Shown in pieces: positions 12,752-23,665 of a stretch of DNA of 64,000 nt; the first letter of the stretch is position 1, and every line of letters starts with the position of its first letter. The position numbers were made by a program, and so were the translations under genes. Where the stretch lies: NCBI RefSeq assembly GCF_032854445.1, contig NC_088296.1, positions 11,322,706-11,386,705 on the forward strand. The letters are read 5' to 3'. The stretch is from Liolophura sinensis (taxonomy: Eukaryota; Mollusca; Polyplacophora; Chitonida; Chitonidae). The notes beneath the pieces were generated by a model. That model made no database searches and was not told the origin of the DNA. It worked only from the letters and a program-made list of their open reading frames with translations.

Positions 12752-13055
12752 AAAATTTTTCAGTCATATGATGACGAAGGAATCCTTGGACGGCATGTAC
12801 GTGTAAATGTGCCTCCTTGTTGCAGGACGGATTTCTATCGCGCTTTCATCTAGTGCCTCTTCACTAAGACAATTTACCGAAGGCAAGTAAGCTGCGCCAT
12901 TATACTGATAGGGGGTCAGTTAGTCATTCGACTTTCCTCTTAATGTTGAACGCCAAGCGAAGAAGCTACAGCTTCCTCTTTTGAAGTCTTAGGTGTGACC
13001 CGACCCAGGATTGATCCTCGAAGCGGCGCCCTACCGGCTGAGCCATCGGGGCCGG
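12752..13055 (-). repeat. SINE A, reverse orientation, tail lost
   Basis: Begins at AATTTTTCAGTCATATGATG (the CACT tail is absent), runs through CGAAGGCAAGTAAGCTGCGC and CGCCAAGCGAAGAAGCTAC and ends with the tRNA-like 5' end CCGGCTGAGCCATCGGGGCC. A few bases are missing around the anticodon-like loop. Confidence 0.92.
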
Positions 13056-15539
13056 TTTGTAAATTAAAAACACAGTGCCTCGTTTGAACGAAAAATTGGC
13101 GTGTTTGATCGAGAGTGCATTTTTGGTGGGCTATCAATATGCAACCATCTCTTTTATGGCCATATAACTTTTATGGGTGCTTCGACCAAGATTTATATTT
13201 CTGGTTTGGAAATTTACACAATTGTGCTGGGATTTTGAAATTTGCACTTGCTGATCGTACCTCTCTGGGACCGATTTTCCGCCATACCAGGTCCATGGCA
13301 TGTACATGTATTAGAATAAACTCGAGCTGTGAGCAATATTTGATATTTTACTTGATAACAAACGGAAATATTTCTTTTCAAATATTCTGATTTTATAATC
13401 GAAATATCTTTATGCAACTGATTTAATATCTAATTGGCTAAGAAAAATACCATGTGATTTCTTGCTTATGGGCATATTATTATCCGGAAACCTGTGTTTC
13501 AGCGAAATATGTAACGTTATTCGACGGGTTCTTGACTTCACCTATTTTTAGCCATCAACCGACCTATGTATATCTTTAACAGGCTCTACGACCCCGACTA
13601 CAATCTGATAGATCTTTACTTCCCAGGAGGTCCCAGGAAACACTCGACTTCTATCAATGCCAGGCTTTATCACCATTGCGCCATCGCCACAAACAGAATT
13701 CCAAGAGCGGCAGCTGTTTCGTGCGTTAATAGATAAGACATGTACACAGCTTCTTGGTGTTTTTCTCTCGCCCTCTGGATGCGCTACACAGCGTTAATAA
13801 GTGACCCCCGAGTCAATGCGACCCGTTATGTAGGTCATTGATGTGGCCAGATGTCAGCACTAATTCGATCCTGTATGCAATTTACACAAATGCTGATGGG
13901 GTTAATGAGGCAGCCTGGATTTGCTGATAGAATATACAATGCTGCCAGTGTTGTCTTAATATATATGCACATTTCGTAGAAATTACGGATGCGGTTAACA
14001 AAACTGCGCGCGACGTATTAATCAGTTTCTGGAATATGACATACATATCTCAAATATCCCATCCAAATCTAAATTCTATGAAAAGTGACGATTAGTGTTT
14101 TAGCTCTTGAATCATAATCCCCTGGGAGGCGATAAATCGCTTACTTGACGCATTTAGTAACTGCAATGCAAGTCTTTTGAACAAACGACAAAAATATGCA
14201 GAGGGACATCCAAATGAGTTATACTCATTTATTTACATGTGCCCGATGACTAGTGGCCTTGACTGATTATGACTGAAAACAATTGGCTGCTTCTACACGC
14301 CCTAATTTTGTACTTTATATACTTTTTTTGGTTGTCAAAGAACTTCATTGACCTTCGTCAGAGATAATGATATTTTTTATCCTTATTTCGGTCATACCAC
14401 GTGCTATGGTTGATTCTGTAGAAGGGTGTAAATGCCATGATGCTGATACAGCTGTGCACCGAAACCGCAATTCCAAAAACATTGAAGTTATGCTAATCTG
14501 CCCCTGTTGCGGATTTCTCTGACAAGGTCAACAAGCCGTTGTACTCAGCACAGCGCGGAATATCAACCGAAAATACTGTACATAGCCAAAAGATTTCCAT
14601 ATATATTCTAACACTAGACTTGAATCAAAATGGCAAATGTTTTTATAACATTAGCGTTTAATAGGATGTCATCTAATAGGTATCCAAGATCGATGCAAAT
14701 CTACCCGGGTTATACCATCAATCAACACCAGGACGAACTTCAGATTGTCTCAAGAGTTTCTTCGCTAGAGATTGCTTCAACTAAGGGGTATTAACAGCCG
14801 CCAAGGGAGGCAGCAAATCGTCAGAAATAAAACTATTACGGTAAGCTCAAATCGTTCCATTCAAACAAATTGTCTTCGAGCCTTGACGAAAGGTAAGCCG
14901 GATTTATTGCAGGCACTCGGCTTTTTCTTCTATTGACAGCTAAGTGACTTCAGCTGTCTCCGCAAAGCGGCTGTTTTTAGAATAGGCGCTTTGTTGGTGA
15001 TAAAAGTAGAGATGTTCTTCTGCCACAGCTGGCGAACTCCTCTGTTGACAGCTTAAATCGTCTCGAGGCTCTGCACAAGTAGATCCCCAATATTAAGGTC
15101 TTGGTTAATTCGCGCGTCTGTGTCGTCTTTAAGCAGAACCGCGTACTTTGTGTCGTTTAACACTGTGATATTGAAGATTACAAGCGCACATGTATAAGGC
15201 CATATAGTTTGTTAGTACAGAAAGTTACATGCCAGTTCCCATTTGCAGCTTCACTGGAGGGATGAGCAGATATAAAATGACAAGATTCAGACTAACGCTA
15301 GCATCTTTAATCAAAGCAACAAGGCATCAAGCGTATCATACCAGGAGACGAATTATTAATATACGTTTGACGCAGTGTGGTCTCTTCTTTTGATAGATGC
15401 CGCATTGTGTGACGGAGATGACAACAATGTAAAGGTGAAAATGTACAATAATGGCTTTGATCTGTCATTTGGCAAGGCTTTTGATCTCTATAACCGCCCG
15501 ATACTATATCAGTGGTGCGCACATACATGTACGCACACT
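13056..15539. other. Unannotated non-coding DNA
   Basis: No gene, SINE or inverted-repeat element recognised across about 2.5 kb. Confidence 0.5.
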
Positions 15540-15930
15540 GTAACATTACACTGTATTTTACAGTTAAAAGTGCTGGCAATTTTTTTGACCAGTTCTTTTC
15601 ACTGTAGATTTACAAGACGTGATGTTTAATATTTACACCCAAAATAATAGTATATTTCCACATATACCATTGTAAATAATCAGTTAACCCCATTGTAAAT
15701 TAACAAAATCTACATATCTATCAAGAAAATCAGTGTATATTTACAGCAAAGTGCGCTGTAAATATTCAGACCGATACAGTTTGACAGGACAATGCTGTAA
15801 ATACACATCGACGAGAGTAAAAATTACACCACATAGAAATAGAATTGCGCTGGAAAATGGTGTAAATTATTTACAACATAATTTACTGTAAAAATATACA
15901 GTGCTTCAGGCTGTAAATTTGCATTCAATG
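15540..15930. repeat. Clustered TGTAAAT / ATTTACA motifs
   Basis: Short, partly palindromic units recur about every 20-40 bases: TTTACAGT, TGTAGATTTACA, TATTTACAC, TTGTAAAT, TATATTTACAGC, GCTGTAAATA, GGTGTAAATTATTTACA, ACTGTAAAA and GCTGTAAATTTGC. Both orientations alternate. This looks like a degenerate tandem or inverted repeat, or the inside of a non-autonomous DNA transposon; no clear terminal repeats were found. Confidence 0.5.
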
Positions 15931-16848
<918 letters not shown>

Positions 16849-16852
16849 GGGG

Positions 16853-16888
16853 GCCCCCATAGACATTATATATATGTCTATGGGGGGC
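16853..16888. repeat. Perfect 13-bp inverted repeat (hairpin) beside SINE B
   Basis: CCCCCATAGACAT at 16854-16866 and its reverse complement at 16874-16886 are separated by a 7-base TA-rich loop, giving a strong predicted hairpin between the TA tract and the SINE head. Confidence 0.85.
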
Positions 16889-17152
16889 CTCCGTGGCTCA
16901 GTCGGTTAGCGCGCTAGCGCAGCGTAATGACCAAGGAGCCTCTCACCAATGCGGTCGCTGTGAGTTCAAGTCCAGCTCATGCTGGCTTCCTCTCCGGCCG
17001 TAAGTGGGAAGGTCTGTCAGCAACCTGCGGATGGTCGTGGGTTTCCCCCCGGGCTGTACCCGGTTTCCACCCACCATAATGCTGACCGCCGTTTGTATAA
17101 GTGAAATATTCTTGAGTACGGCGTAAAACACCAATCAAAAAAAAAAAAAAAA
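16886..17152 (+). repeat. SINE B, full length
   Basis: The best complete copy in the window. The tRNA-like head GGCCTCCGTGGCTCAGTCGG carries box A (TGGCTCAGTCGG) at 16894-16905 and box B (GAGTTCAAGTCC) at 16962-16973. The spacing between the boxes is long, as in class II tRNAs with a large variable arm. The conserved body follows, then TTGAGTACGGCGTAAAACAC and a poly-A run instead of the usual (AAAT)n. Box A and box B mean it could in principle be transcribed by RNA polymerase III. Confidence 0.96.
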
Positions 17153-17228
17153 ATCAACATAATATCTGTTAAATTAAACAAAATAATCTCCTACAGAAAC
17201 AGAATACATTCTACCATTTCTCAGAGCT

Positions 17229-17402
17229 ACCTTCCTCTCCGGCCGTAAGTGGGAAGGTCTGTCAGCAGCCTGCGGATCGTCGTGGTTTCCCCGGGGGCTC
17301 TGCCCGGTTTTGCTCCCATAATGCTCCCCGCCGTCGTATAAGTGAAATATTCTTGAGTACGGGCGTAAAACACCAATCAAATAAATAAAATAAATAAATA
17401 AA
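17229..17402 (+). repeat. SINE B, 5'-truncated
   Basis: Starts at CTTCCTCTCCGGCCGTAAGT and runs through the body to TTGAGTACGGGCGTAAAACA and an (AAAT)n tail. It lies 76 bp after the full-length copy in the same orientation. Confidence 0.93.
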
Positions 17403-18221
17403 CCATTACTCAGACATTTGTTTATTTTTACCACGTAATTTGTTACAAAGTTCAATCCATCACTTAGCCGAACTAACGCAAACAAAAACTCAACTCGGCA
17501 TGGGTGATGATATGTCAGACTCCACGGACGCACTTTCTCTCAGAACCTTCGGCTCTGTTTTGAAGTTTGCCTAATGGTTGCAATCCATTGTACGGCCCGA
17601 ACTGTGCTGTCTTAAGGAAAAGTGCACCCGTTCGTTTACGTGTGTCACGCTTAATGCAAATCGACATGCGAGAATTTTTGTGACATTTGGTCTCTGTCGT
17701 GTTGATTCTGATACAGAAAGAATTTTAAGACAGTGAAAAGACGTAAAAACTTCCGAATGGAAGAAAAAACCCAGTAAAGAAAATACAACGCGAAGCGCAA
17801 CGTGATTATGCGGAGTTAATAAAAAATTGTGTTGGCTTAAAATGGGCGCTGGATCAAGAAATGTCCAGGAAAAGAAATTCAAACCACGTTAAACCCATGA
17901 GGTTATGGACGTTTTAGCGTCTGCAGGAGACCATTGCGGTTTTAAGCAGTTCAAGGGAATTTAAAACATATTAAATGGCACCATGATGTTTAGTGCACAG
18001 ATACTTTCAACTTTCCATGCAGTGGGCATGTCATTCGTATAAACGGTTGAAACGATCTCACAGCTCGTGCTATTTAAAATCAGGTCGCCAAGTACAACAA
18101 CAACAATGCGATGCTTTGTATCTTTTGCATGTTTATCTCTGATGCAACATGATCTAGATAATCTGCTTTGGACTGGGAAACATATGAGTAATAAAGAGAA
18201 CAGGATACAAAATCGATACGA
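17403..18221. other. Unannotated non-coding DNA
   Basis: No recognised gene or repeat. Minus-strand frames at 17571-17882 and 17961-18371 show no known motif. Confidence 0.45.
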
Positions 18222-18446
18222 ATGAGTGAATGAATGAATACTTGGGGTTACGGTCGTACTAAACAAATTTTCTGTAACATGACGACGAGGAGTCATCATG
18301 TGTATGTACGTATGTTGTGTCTTCGTGTGGCAGGGCGAGACCATGCCGCCAAAGTGCTGCCGAAGGCACAAGACATGACACTCTAGGCAGAAACAAATAC
18401 CATTTTAAGTCTTTGGTATGACCCGACAGGGGTTTGATCCCGAATG
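18222..18446 (-). repeat. SINE C, reverse orientation, internal deletion
   Basis: (GAAT)n tail, CTTGGGGTTACGGTCGTACT, ACATGACGACGAGGAGTCAT (as in SINE A up to here), then the C-specific body GTGTCTTCGTGTGGCAGGGC, CCGCCAAAGTGCTGCCGAAG and CATGACACTC. The middle seen in the 23451 copy is deleted. It ends TCTTTGGTATGACCCGACAG, GGGTTTGATCCC. Confidence 0.85.
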
Positions 18447-19605
18447 TTGCTGGATTATGATTTGAACTCACTGTTTAAAAAAAACTTTTGATAAATTGTT
18501 TTAACAAAAAATGAAATACATACATGTACGTACATTTCAGTACTCCAGATACAACGATAGGAGTGCCTAGGGCCAAGTGCTAAACAAGAGAGAGCTTTTA
18601 TATACTAATACAGAACATTTGTCTGGCCATGGATCGCTAAAAACGTGTTTTTTATGGCCATCTCAAGCGTTCCTACCACAAAGGAAACTTTCCGCCATAA
18701 GTGCGATGATCACATTTTATATGCAATCAAGCCATGATTATGAAATAGAAATTGCATCCCATAAGATGCCATGCAATGGTACGCTGATTATCATGACAAA
18801 ATCATGCATTTCCATGCTTATTACCATGCTATAACTATGCTAATATGCAACACATAAATATTATCCCGTCTTAGGTCTCTTGACAGAAGATTTTCTTTTC
18901 TTAAACGTCATTTTTTCTTTAAGATCATAAAACACGGAAGCACAAAATCCCAGAGTGCAGTATTTACTTGAAAAGAAATCATAGTTCTATTGGTGAAAAC
19001 TTGTGTCTGCCATCGGAGTATGGCTGTTTTATGGAAAACCTGTTTTACTGGAGACTCAAAAGACTTCGAAAAGGGATTCAATGTTAAAGGTCCCTGGTTG
19101 CTCTTTCATCAATAGTGGCTAACGTCAGGACAAAAGAAAACCCACCAAAGCTTAGTGCACTTTACATGTCCACGGAGCTGATCATAAACCCAATTAACGA
19201 CCCTTGATGGAAGAAAGAAAAGTAGAAACCATAATCCGCTTGTGACTTTTTCCTCCAATCCGAAACGCTGTTCCGCAGATCTCTTAACCACTGTGGTGTT
19301 GTAATAACCCGCTGTCTTTTGGCGTCACTTATTAACCATGTCTACATCATGCATGACTTGTCCAGTCCATAAAACACTAAATCATGTTTCGGTAAAAGAC
19401 AAAGCTCTTAAATAAACGACAGCATCGTTCTTGATACCGACTTCCTAGAACCCTCTGTAGTATTACGTACTATATGACATGTAAAGAGCATCAATAAAAC
19501 ATGGTTATACAACAGACATCGGGAACCCATCCTTTGATATAAGATAGTGTAGCGCATAGATAAGTCATAGCGCGTCTGTCACTATCAGTCATGACATCGA
19601 TGCCT
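18447..19605. other. Unannotated non-coding DNA
   Basis: No recognised gene or repeat. Confidence 0.5.
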
Positions 19606-19610
19606 CGCGT

Positions 19611-19629
19611 GGGGGGGGGGGGGAGGGGG
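19611..19629. repeat. Poly-G tract
   Basis: An uninterrupted G run, an A, then five more G. A possible G-quadruplex former. Confidence 0.9.
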
Positions 19630-19900
19630 TTATTCAGAGAAGTTGATAAGTTTCGCCCGCTAGGTATTTTTTTCATTAAGACGAACAAGATAACTCTCAG
19701 CACGACGAACAACGCCCTCCTACACATTCCAGGGGCAGGTTTATGATGAGCTAATCTTTGATTTGTGAACAAAAGCCAATTGCTCATTCCGTGATGACAG
19801 TATATTAGATGGCTTTCAACTGAAAAGGTGGGGGCAGTGAGGGGAGGGAAAGAGAAACATGTTTTAAGACATAAATGTTCAAAGCTTGTTTCCGTTGTCT

Positions 19901-19924
19901 TTTTTTTTTTTTTTTTTTTTTTTT
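19901..19924. repeat. Poly-T tract
   Basis: A run of about 24 T directly before a reverse-oriented SINE B. It may be the old poly-A end of another retrocopy on the minus strand. Confidence 0.85.
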
Positions 19925-19938
19925 GACCAACTTTACTT

Positions 19939-20142
19939 TTGATTTATTTATTTATTTATTTGATTTATTCTGTACTCAAAGAATATTTCACTTATACGAC
20001 AGCGGCCAGAAATATGGTAAGAGCAAACCGGGCAGGCCCCTGTGTAAACCCACCACCATCCACAAGTTGCTAACAGGCCTTCCCACGCACGATCGGAGAG
20101 GAAGCCAGCATGAGCTGACTTGAATTCACAACCACCGCATAG
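19939..20142 (-). repeat. SINE B, reverse orientation
   Basis: (ATTT)n tail, TGTACTCAAAGAATATTTCA, ACGACAGCGGCCAGAAATAT, GATCGGAGAGGAAGCCAGCA and the B-box end ACTTGAATTCACAACCACCG. The head beyond the B-box side is missing. Confidence 0.92.
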
Positions 20143-20195
20143 GTAACTTTCACGTTTGATGATGACGTACACGCATGTATGCGTATATATGTATG

Positions 20196-20290
20196 CATGA
20201 GGTTTTACGTCGTACTTAACAATTTTCAGTCATATGACGACGAAGAGTCATCACGTGTGTACCCACATTCTGTGTCTTACCATGATGATG
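20196..20290 (-). repeat. SINE C, tail-side fragment
   Basis: TGAGGTTTTACGTCGTACTT, TTTTCAGTCATATGACGACG, then the C-specific AAGAGTCATCACGTGTGTAC and ATTCTGTGTCTTACC. The head half is absent. Confidence 0.8.
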
Positions 20291-21353
20291 GTAAGGTTTT
20301 GAGGTACATACGACTTCCTTTTCATTGTGTGTCATTTTAAAAAGAAAAAAAAAAGCTTAGACCGCCCCGGATTGGTTTTGCAGAGCGAGTTCATTGTTTC
20401 TGCTGTTCTGGTAAAAGGCTTCCTGTATCACCGCCTAAATGACAACACAATGGTTATAGGCCGCCTATTGTCGGAAAGGCTCTGAGAACGGTATTTTTAT
20501 GGAAATCTTGAACATCTTATATCCCAGGATGGAATTTGACCAGTAACGGATGTTCAGGTGTCTAACTACAGGATAAGACGACAATCTGAAAGCGTTGCAG
20601 TTCACATTTAGGGGATTTACGGGTGTTCTTTACTAAGGTTTGTAGGATACCGTAGTCTCCGAGCAGACAGAGGTCTCGCAGCAGCTTGCGGATATGCGTG
20701 GGTTTTGCTAAGTCGAATGAAAATAAGACTCAAATGCCGATATCATGTCACGTTACAGAGTTTTACTGACCCGTTGATGGTTCGACCATTTAGAGAAATG
20801 TATCACCATTACACTTTGCGAGCCATCGGCAATTAAAGGGTATTCTATATGGAATATAGTTAGACCCCGGATCACAACGATGTCTGCACGCAAACCGTAC
20901 ATTAAAGGCTTAGTTTTCCCATAGAGTGGCTAAACACACTATCACTCACACTGCACAAGTCGATATTCATTAAACGGACTTTCTCTGTCTGACTGTCTGA
21001 ATCTAAGATGCCTTACTGTGCCTATATGTGAACACACTGGCTCATGTGCTAAGGCTGTTTCAGGGAAATTTGCCTGGTATTTCTTCGCTTCTTTAACGTG
21101 GTTGGTTTAACGAGTTGACATACAGTGCTGGCCTGACCCTTAGGTTGCGGTTTCGAAACCCACAGTGATCGCTACCAATTTTCAGCACTAGGATCCGTCG
21201 GACACCAACAAAGTGTAAATTCAACGGTCATACTGTTAGTCTTAGTCGAACTATGGATTAGCAAATAAAAGTTCCTCGATGACATGAAGGCACTTATCTT
21301 GAGGGCCCGTCAATCTTCAGAAACAGAATCTGTCCTACACAAGTACAATGTAC
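20291..21353. other. Unannotated DNA, faint SINE B trace
   Basis: No gene recognised. GCAGCAGCTTGCGGATATGC at about 20677 recalls the SINE B body but is too short to call. Confidence 0.4.
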
Positions 21354-21648
21354 GTGAGTGAGTGAGTTCTTGGGTTTAACATCGTGCTTAACAATTTTTC
21401 AGCTATATGACGACGGAGGAATCCTTAGTGTGCGTGCAATGTGCCTCCTTGTTCCGGGACGGATTTCCACCGCTCTTTTATTAGGTGCTGCTTCACAGAG
21501 ACGACTTACCGAAGGCAAGTAAGGCGCCCCGCCTGAGCCATTATACTGATACCGGTCGTTGCACTTCCCCTTAATGTTGAACGCTAAGCGTCCTCTTTTA
21601 AGGTCTTGGGTGTGATTCTACCCTGGATTGATCCTGGATCTACGGCCC
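21354..21648 (-). repeat. SINE A, reverse orientation
   Basis: (GTGA)n tail, TTGGGTTTAACATCGTGCTT, CAGCTATATGACGACGGAGG, body with GCTTCACAGAGACGACTTAC, then GATTGATCCTGGATCTACGG. Small internal deletions lie in the middle. It is followed by a C-rich run ending near 21669. Confidence 0.93.
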
Positions 21649-21669
21649 CTCCCTCTCCCCCCCCCCCCC

Positions 21670-22448
21670 AAATAAACTGTAATTCATAATATTGGTTATA
21701 TTATTGGTCAGTACGTAACTGAATTATAAATTGTCAAATTAAATCTGTTCGATGACATGAAGAAAATAATCTTGAGTAACCTCAGACAAGAAAACCACAG
21801 CTGAAAAATCATTCCCATAATACCCTATACAATTATTTCAAATCAATTGCGCGGTAGATTGATATGAAAGTTTTATATGGGCGTCACGGCCTAGACTAGT
21901 CATCTGGCGGGGCATACCGGAAATTAACGAATCGAGCATGCTCGTAGGCATATCCGGCTTTCAAGGACCTGGACTTCTAAAGGAGAGTAGATCACCCATT
22001 GTAAGACAACAGAGAAGACAAAGCCGAGATGGAAATAGACGAATCTAAATTAAGACAATTCTTGAACTAAATATTTGATGTCCCAGACAAGAGGATTGCA
22101 GGAAAGGGCAAATTGTTCGAAAATATCTACAGGAATCCTTCACAGATAAGAGCCGAAGAACCAAAGACGTTGAAAACGTTCAAATAACCTCAGGCTGTAT
22201 CTTGTCTGGACTTGTACAAATGTTTATATATCTCATCAGAATTTGTGATTCTTCCTTTTTATAGACTATATGGAATTAAGTTCTTTACAGCCTTTAAAGA
22301 ATAAACTTCGTTTAAGCCGAATAAAGAACAGTGTGCCCTGTAACAAACTGGCAAAAAAAACAACAATTTTCTCAATATTGATATTAAAGACTACAGCATT
22401 GTTGGTAAAACCATAGCATGGAAGACAGCGTAGTCGGTGGTAGTCTAG
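21670..22448. other. Unannotated non-coding DNA
   Basis: No gene recognised. The segment just before the minisatellite may belong to the R1 element's left part, whose border is unknown. Confidence 0.45.
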
Positions 22449-22704
22449 GTGCTTAGTCCACCAGCAGAGTCCTGGTTTATGTACTTAGTCCATCAGCAGA
22501 GTCCTGGTTTATGTGCTAAGTCCACCAACAGAATCCTAGTTTATGTGCTTAGTACACCAGCAGAATCCTGGTTTATGTGCTTAGTCCACCAGCAGAATCA
22601 TGGTTTATGTGCTTAGTACACCAGCAGAATCCTGGTTTATGTGCTTAGTCCACCAGCAGAATCCTGGTTTATGTGCTTAGTCCACCAGCAGAATCATGGT
22701 TTAT
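22449..22704 (+). repeat. 32-bp minisatellite, eight units (core of an R1 element)
   Basis: Eight exact-length units of 32 bp of the form GTGCTTAGTCCACCAGCAGA + ATCCTGGTTTAT. Units 4 and 6 are identical (TACACC), and units 5 and 8 are identical (ATCATGG), which suggests multi-unit duplication. It runs without a break into the R1 body at 22705. Other R1 copies carry a single diverged version of this unit. Confidence 0.95.
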
Positions 22705-22790
22705 GCAGGAATATAATATAAAAGACTGCAACATAGGGAGTAAAGCTAGAGAGTGACGATATTTTGATAGTGGGCAAAGGATAGACACGT
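22705..22790 (+). repeat. R1 dispersed repeat, copy 1 body
   Basis: GCAGGAATATAATATAAAAG, CTGCAACATAGGGAGTAAAG, GAGTGACGAT, TAGTGGGCAAAGG and ACACGTATTACAG match the same-order blocks of the copies at 28211, 47625, 53824, 54001 and 56363. Confidence 0.75.
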
Positions 22791-23159
22791 ATTACAGACA
22801 AAATCCGTCCCATTAGTACAAAGTGCGCTAAAGCTGCATACATGGCCTAGGTGCGCAGCTTTGTTTTTAGTCTGGGTACCATTTGTATAAAATATGGTTT
22901 TCCAAAAGAGACCAGTAAATGGAAAACAAAGTTTAAATATACTGCAAGCAACAGCAGTTCGTATCAGTGGGTTATTCTCTTGACTGATCAGTGGGCCTAT
23001 CTATAAACTCATGTTCTAAGATCTGGCTCGGAATTATTGACGTGTCATTATATTGCCAAATGTAGGGTCCAAAATCAAAGCACCAGATCCATCATTCGAA
23101 TAAAGCATTACATATTGTGCTTGTTATCAAAGCCTTACTGAAGAGTAGTTCACACATAC
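22791..23159. other. Unannotated non-coding DNA
   Basis: No recognised gene or repeat beyond a possible right end of R1. Confidence 0.4.
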
Positions 23160-23212
23160 AACATTATGGGGTCATCACGTGTGTGTACATATATGTGTCT
23201 TCTTATGTCTGG
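23160..23212 (-). repeat. SINE C, left piece of a copy split by SINE B
   Basis: GGGGTCATCACGTGTGTGTA and GTGTCTTCTTATGTCTGG match the tail-side body of SINE C. The rest of the element resumes at 23451. Confidence 0.85.
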
Positions 23213-23450
23213 AGGGAGCCTCCATGGATCAGTTGGTTAGCGCGCTAGCGCAGCGTAATGACCCAGGCGTCTCTCAACAATGCTGTCACTAGCGGTCACT
23301 GTGAAGTCCAGCTCATGGTGGCTTCCTCTCCGGTCGTGGGTTTCCCCCTGCGCTCTGCCTGGTTTCCACCCACCATAATTCTGGCCGCCGTCGTATAAGT
23401 GAAATATTCTTGGGTACGGCGCAAAACACTAATCAAATAAACAAATAAAT
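23213..23450 (+). repeat. SINE B nested inside SINE C
   Basis: Nearly full length. The head GGAGCCTCCATGGATCAGTT has box A at 23225-23236, followed by the body and the tail TTGGGTACGGCGCAAAACAC with AAATAAAC/AAATAAAT. The flanks CTTATGTCTGG (23202-23212) and CTTGTTTCTGG (23451-23461) are an imperfect 11-bp target-site duplication lying within SINE C. Confidence 0.94.
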
Positions 23451-23665
23451 CTTGTTTCTGGCGCCACTAAGCTATTATGCCGAAGGCACCATGACATCCA
23501 CCCAGTCAAATTATACTGACACTGGGCCAACCGGTCCTGTTTCCTTGGTGTAACCCCCCCAGTGTTTAGCGCCACGTGAGGCAGCAGCAAGTACCATTTG
23601 TAAAGTCTTTGGTATGGTCCGACCGGGGTTGAACCCAGGTCTCCCGACTTCAAGGGACAAGGAAA
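23451..23665 (-). repeat. SINE C, right piece, most complete head
   Basis: GGCGCCACTAAGC, GCCGAAGGCACCATGACATC, ACACTGGGCCAACCGGTCCT, GCAGCAGCAAGTACCATTTG, GTATGGTCCGACCGGGGTTG, AACCCAGGTCTCCC. Read on the minus strand, GGGTTCAACCCC is the box B of a tRNA-derived head. Confidence 0.88.
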
